The position numbers and the translations under genes are program-made. Of a DNA stretch of 37,466 bases, positions 37,103 through 37,466 are shown piece after piece (position 1 is the first letter of the stretch; each line of letters opens with the position of its first letter). The DNA is from a virus, in the IMG/VR virus record IMGVR_UViG_3300047678_000250, positions 1 through 37,466 of that record. One strand, 5' to 3'. Below the pieces are notes generated by a model that was not told the origin of the DNA, did not search any database, and saw only the letters and a program-made list of their open reading frames with translations.

Positions 37103-37466
37103 AATCACCGACATCAAGCCGGTCAAACAGAAAACCGCTGAAATCGCCATGGGCATTTCCACCAACGGCGCCGGCGGCCGGTTCGCGCAAACCCTGCGCT
37201 TCCTGTTCCGCCCGTCCGCGCTCAACCTTACGTGGTTGCAGACGGGCGAAACCGTCAAAGTGGAACTCGGCACCGGCGAGGATAGCGGCTTCCTCCGCAT
37301 CACGCCGAACGGCCCCCACACGCTGCGCAGCCCGCCAACAAAAACCTCCAGGCACGCCAGCACTTTAAAAATACCGGCCCCGCCACGCATGCATCCGCAA
37401 AAACGCCCGCTGGAGGCAGCGGACTATAAAATCGCCGGGGGGGGGGGTATCGTCAGCACCTTGCCG
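37089..37466 (+). CDS. Hypothetical protein, rightward operon (continues past the window)
   Basis: The first 126 residues are visible, starting MPWTEITDIKPVKQK. The N-terminal part is beta-like (AQTLRFLFRPSALNLTWL, VKVELGTGEDSGFLRITPNG) and resembles small regulatory-region proteins of alphaproteobacterial phages that end in a LPDW-like motif, which is consistent with the visible VSTLP, but this is only an impression. An 11-base G run lies near the window end and encodes Gly-Gly-Gly-Gly. The 3' end is missing. Confidence 0.55.
   Translation, partial: MPWTEITDIKPVKQKTAEIAMGISTNGAGGRFAQTLRFLFRPSALNLTWLQTGETVKVELGTGEDSGFLRITPNGPHTLRSPPTKTSRHASTLKIPAPPRMHPQKRPLEAADYKIAGGGGIVSTLP
37437..37447. 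repeat. Homopolymer of 11 G
   Basis: A mononucleotide run inside the last visible gene. It is the only long G run seen in the window. It could be a sequencing error, or a phase-variable tract if the length differs between cells. Confidence 0.6.

Noticed and set aside
1-37466. CRISPR array, tRNA or rRNA genes, reverse transcriptase / diversity-generating cassette
   Set aside because: No regularly spaced repeats with spacers, no cloverleaf sequence and no reverse transcriptase motifs were found on either strand by eye.

Overview
The window is one nearly complete temperate siphovirus genome, most likely an integrated prophage of an alphaproteobacterium. The clues are high GC, a phage-borne GcrA cell-cycle regulator, a GapR-type DUF2312 protein, a spike-base protein of the kind found with gene transfer agents, and a tail-tip gene order matching the Rhodobacter capsulatus GTA. 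An Acetobacteraceae-like host is a guess from overall composition and protein style. No integrase is visible, and the right end stops inside an open operon, so the phage continues beyond the window.

Layout. Positions 1-76 hold the start of an IS3-type transposase gene (minus strand), followed by about 600 bases of loosely coding or AT-rich sequence ending in a terminator. From about 697 to 24,714 the minus strand carries the late region, transcribed right to left: HNH endonuclease, small and large terminase, a small membrane protein, portal, prohead protease, HK97-type major capsid, accessory head proteins, spike-base-like protein, head-tail connector, gp10-like protein, tail terminator, tail tube, a tail-assembly chaperone with a programmed -1 frameshift, tape measure, a lectin-like structural protein, DUF2460, DUF2163, NlpC/P60, the FN3-containing tail-tip protein, holin-like proteins, GH108 endolysin and a DNA adenine methylase. 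One plus-strand zinc-ribbon membrane gene sits backwards inside the tail genes.

From 24,810 to 33,120 the minus strand carries a tightly tiled early operon of 16 genes, most overlapping by 1-4 bases (ATGA, GTGA or TGATG). It contains a CII-like regulator, a SANT-like protein, GcrA, a GapR/RMF-like fusion, an AAA+ ATPase, a DnaB helicase, a replication-initiator-like gene with an AT-rich inverted-repeat cluster inside it (candidate origin), and a last gene in the position of a Q-type late regulator. Just after that gene come a good sigma70-like promoter and an intrinsic terminator, resembling the lambda PR'-tR' late switch.

From 33,183 to 37,466 is the immunity region. A Cro/YdaS-like gene (minus) and a short repressor without a peptidase domain (plus) diverge around two 15-bp GTGGG(N5)CCCAC operators. 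The same operator-TTGACA-operator arrangement recurs 0.9 kb away, in front of a rightward chain of at least seven tiny ATGA-coupled genes. The repressor therefore probably silences both arms at once. Between the two modules lies a membrane-anchored gene that is probably expressed with the repressor.
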